Part shown: piece after piece, positions 3,969 through 5,439 of the stretch
How positions within the stretch are numbered: position 1 is the first letter of the stretch
Layout of the letters: each line of letters begins with the position of its first letter
Assembly: GCA_020724025.1 (NCBI GenBank)
Contig: DYHU01000256.1
Location: forward strand, 1-5,439
Reading direction: 5' to 3'
Length of the DNA stretch: 5,439 bases
Origin: Syntrophorhabdus sp.
Lineage (GTDB): Bacteria > Desulfobacterota > BSN033 > UBA1163
The notes under the pieces: model-generated
Database searches by the model: none
The model's input: the letters and a program-made list of their open reading frames with translations, nothing else
Told to the model about the DNA's origin: nothing
Program-made: the position numbers and the translations under genes

Positions 3969-4838
3969 ATGTGCTGGCAGGCACTGGCAGCGGTCATCTT
4001 CTGGGGGTTTTCATTCATTGCCACCAAAGTGGCATTGAGAGAAGTGCATCCCTTCACGATTCTGACGCTCCGCTATGCGATCGGCGCACTGCTTCTTCTT
4101 TCTGCCCAGCTAAGCCGGGACAGGACTTTTTTCAAAATGTTTTCCTGCCGGAACTGGATTTATATTTTCATCCTTGCGGCTGTGGGGGTTTCAGGCCTTG
4201 GCCTTCTCCAGGCTTATGGGCTTCTCTACACGACGGCCATCAATACGGGATGGATCATTGCAATCAATCCCATCCTGATTACCCTTTCGGCCCGTTTCTT
4301 TCTCGGCGAAGCGATTACACTTAGAAAAATTCTGGGGATCATATTAGGTTTTTGCGGAATCTTTCTCATCATCTCCAGGGGGGTCTTTTCCCTTTCTCTA
4401 TTTCGTTTTACCTCCACCTATGGAGATTTCCTGGTGCTGGCCAGTGCCCTGACCTGGACCGCTTTTACCATCGGAGGAAAGGGTTTTATCTCACGATTTC
4501 CACCTCTGGCAACGGTCACGGCCATCATGATATCGGGATGCCTGATCGTTCTTCCCCTCTCTATTTTGAAAGGGGAGTGGAGCAACCTCATCCATTTGTC
4601 CCTCATTGCCTGGGCGGGGATCTTCTTCTTGGGAATCTTTTGCTCCGGCCTCGGCTACCTTTTCTGGTATTCGGCCCTTGAAAAAAGGGATTCGGGAGCC
4701 GTCGGGATGTACCTTTATCTGGAACCCTTTGCCACATTGATTGGGGCTTGCCTCCTGCTTCATGAAGAGATCCGGTGGATCACCCTGATGGGCGGAGGGA
4801 TGACCCTCGCCGGAGTCTATCTGGCGACGAGAAAATAA
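3969..4838 (+). CDS. EamA/DMT-superfamily drug/metabolite permease
   Basis: This 289-residue inner-membrane transporter is built of two tandem EamA repeats (about 3-135 and 150-285), each of roughly five transmembrane helices. Family marks include the opening AAVIFWGFSFIATKVAL, RYAIGALLLL, the end-of-repeat helix with GEAITLRKILGIILGFCGIFLI, and the second-repeat counterparts FWYSALEKRDSGAVGMYLYL and EPFATLIGACLLLHEEI. The substrate cannot be inferred; relatives export amino acids, metabolites or drugs. The ATG at 3969 is preferred because GAGG (3957-3960) lies eight bases ahead and it begins the first helix. An in-frame GTG at 3906 would add 21 residues without a ribosome-binding site. It appears monocistronic and is followed by a strong hairpin. 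Confidence 0.92.
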   Translation: MCWQALAAVIFWGFSFIATKVALREVHPFTILTLRYAIGALLLLSAQLSRDRTFFKMFSCRNWIYIFILAAVGVSGLGLLQAYGLLYTTAINTGWIIAINPILITLSARFFLGEAITLRKILGIILGFCGIFLIISRGVFSLSLFRFTSTYGDFLVLASALTWTAFTIGGKGFISRFPPLATVTAIMISGCLIVLPLSILKGEWSNLIHLSLIAWAGIFFLGIFCSGLGYLFWYSALEKRDSGAVGMYLYLEPFATLIGACLLLHEEIRWITLMGGGMTLAGVYLATRK

Positions 4839-4843
4839 TTTTG

Positions 4844-4883
4844 CACCCTCACCCCAACCCTCTCCCGTCAAGGGAGAGGGGGG
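4844..4883. repeat. CCCTCACCCCAACCCTCTCCC-type hairpin repeat after permease
   Basis: A 9-bp perfect stem, CCCTCTCCC (4858-4866) with GGGAGAGGG (4872-4880) and loop GTCAA, is preceded by CACCCTCACCCCAA. I recognise this as a sequence dispersed in intergenic regions of many bacteria. It starts a few bases past the permease stop. There is no T-run, so it is a weak case for an intrinsic terminator, but it could stabilise the 3' end or slow polymerase. Confidence 0.75.
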
Positions 4884-4928
4884 GGAAGTGTTGAATGGCA
4901 AATTCTATTTTTGAGCGAGACAAAAATA

Positions 4929-4957
4929 TTGACAGGACATTGGATTGGTGTTATCAA
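4929..4957 (+). promoter_or_regulatory. Promoter of cold-shock gene
   Basis: A perfect TTGACA (4929-4934), a 17-base spacer and TATCAA (4952-4957, 4 of 6) predict a start near 4964. The leader to the TTG would be only about 35 bases, far shorter than the roughly 160-base thermosensing leader of E. coli cspA. Regulation by a long structured leader is therefore unlikely unless transcription begins further upstream. Confidence 0.6.
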
Positions 4958-4998
4958 ATCCGCCAGTGAGATTTTTTTTAACAAAGGAGGGCACAGGA

Positions 4999-5202
4999 TT
5001 GGCTAAGGGAACGGTGAAGTGGTTTGATGCCAAGAAGGGATATGGTTTTATTAAACAAAGTGAAGGAGATGATGTTTTCGTCCATTTTTCAGGAATCGCA
5101 GGAGAGGGATTTAAGTCTCTTCGGGCAGGAGAAGAAGTGGAGTTTGAGATTTCAGATGGACCGAAAGGGCCCCAGGCCATCAAGGTCGTGAAGGCAAGTT
5201 AA
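4999..5202 (+). CDS. CspA-type cold-shock domain protein
   Basis: This 67-residue single-domain OB-fold protein binds single-stranded RNA or DNA and acts as an RNA chaperone. The family start (M)[17 protein letters not shown] carries RNP1 (KGYGFI, 13-18), followed by RNP2 VFVHF (26-30); aromatic residues W8, F9, Y15, F17, F27, H29 and F30 form the nucleic-acid face. The C-terminus [14 protein letters not shown] is typical. The start is TTG at 4999, supported by AAAGGAGG (4983-4990) eight bases ahead and by alignment to the usual MAKGTVKWF start; there is no ATG at this position. Upstream in-frame codons from 4945 overlap the promoter and ribosome site and are not translated. The length is normal. 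Confidence 0.95.
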   Translation: MAKGTVKWFDAKKGYGFIKQSEGDDVFVHFSGIAGEGFKSLRAGEEVEFEISDGPKGPQAIKVVKAS

Positions 5203-5226
5203 ATTACATAAAGGAAAGAGCATAAG

Positions 5227-5260
5227 GATAGGGCATAGAAAAGATTCGGTGCCCTTTATC
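5227..5260 (+). terminator. Weak stem-loop after cold-shock gene
   Basis: GATAGGGCA (5227-5235) can pair with TGCCC..TATC (5250-5260), with a two-base bulge and a 14-base loop. The downstream side is only modestly T-rich, so this is at best a weak terminator. Confidence 0.3.
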
Positions 5261-5262
5261 TG

Positions 5263-5387
5263 TGATGAACTCGTAAAAAGTCGTCATTCCGTTGAAAAAC
5301 GGAGTCCAGGGAATTTATAACTGGTTGAAAGAACTGGATTCCGGCTTTCGCCGGAATGACGGAAAAACCAACTTTTTGACTTTTTAC
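5263..5387. mobile_element. REP element with 10-bp terminal inverted repeats
   Basis: GTAAAAAGTC (5272-5281) and GACTTTTTAC (5378-5387) are perfect terminal inverted repeats. Inside are two opposed REP hairpins: ATTCCGTT/AACGGAGT (5286-5305, one G-T pair, loop GAAA) and ATTCCGGC/GCCGGAAT (5338-5357, loop TTTC). The leader 5263-5290 matches 2271-2298 (25 of 28), and 5326-5361 matches 1251-1286 (35 of 36). This short non-coding unit ends in inverted repeats, as MITEs do, and has relatives at two other places in the window. Confidence 0.82.
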
Positions 5388-5390
5388 TAG

Positions 5391-5420
5391 CCTGGATTCC
5401 CATGTTAGTTTTTTGACTTA
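5391..5420. repeat. Truncated REP copy at window edge
   Basis: CCTGGATTCCC (5391-5401 region) is half of a REP unit, and TTTTTTGACTTA (5410-5421 region) resembles the element's right end. The pairing half of the hairpin is missing, so this is a decayed or partial copy next to the full one. Confidence 0.5.
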
Positions 5421-5439
5421 ACACCATGCACATCAGCCG

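Noticed and set aside
4491..4901. 136-codon minus-strand frame over the permease 3' end and the CCCTCTCCC repeat
   Set aside because: It starts in the repeat (SPPSPLTGEGWGEG is its known spurious translation) and is antisense to a real gene.
4905..5183. Minus-strand frame opposite the cold-shock gene
   Set aside because: It lies antisense to a clear CspA-type gene and has no ribosome site or family resemblance.

Overview
The window most likely comes from an anaerobic or facultative, moderate-GC Gram-negative bacterium of the deltaproteobacterial type (Desulfobacterota / Syntrophobacter-like). This is inferred from an anaerobe-type polyferredoxin protein with an FNR-like promoter, dispersed REP-type hairpins flanked by a GTAAAAAGTC motif, a RAYT transposase and a stray OmpA-type C-terminus. 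No rRNA, tRNA or species-specific marker is present, so the placement is tentative. It reads as an accessory or intergenic-rich stretch of chromosome: six clear protein genes, one probable tiny peptide gene, and many mobile or repeat remnants between them.

Layout. (1) 12-1051: a REP-associated tyrosine (HUH/Y1) transposase with a C-terminal DnaA-domain-IV-like DNA-binding domain. It is enclosed by a perfect 27-bp inverted repeat that also encodes its last six residues and stop. (2) 1052-1323: no intact gene; it holds a possible 22-codon OmpA C-terminal remnant and a 145-bp MITE-like nested palindrome carrying two REP hairpins. (3) 1324-2103, minus strand: a 4Fe-4S protein, preceded by an FNR/CRP-type box placed exactly as in a class II activated promoter. 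(4) 2260-2431: a four-hairpin REP cluster. (5) 2484-3175: a vapBC-type toxin-antitoxin pair with 4-bp overlapping genes and direct repeats around its promoter. (6) 3241-3754, minus strand: a DUF4870 small membrane protein followed by a possible tiny secreted peptide; these converge on vapC. (7) 3969-4838: an EamA/DMT permease followed by a strong hairpin repeat. (8) 4999-5202: a CspA-type cold-shock protein with its own promoter and a TTG start. (9) 5263-5439: another REP element with 10-bp terminal inverted repeats, then a truncated copy.

How the parts relate. The genes do not form a pathway; apart from vapBC and perhaps the DUF4870/peptide pair, each appears to be its own transcription unit. 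The connecting theme is the repeat family. At least eight hairpins share a GTC-ATTCC(C/G/T)...GGAAT-CCAG plan and occur in head-to-head pairs, and a candidate RAYT enzyme of the kind known to process such hairpins lies in the same window. Whether this RAYT acts on these particular repeats cannot be decided from one window, because its own ends carry a different sequence. I see no convincing wholly new multi-gene system. The most notable signals are the terminal inverted repeats on a RAYT element, the composite MITE/REP elements, the class II FNR-like promoter, and the tiny signal-peptide ORF.
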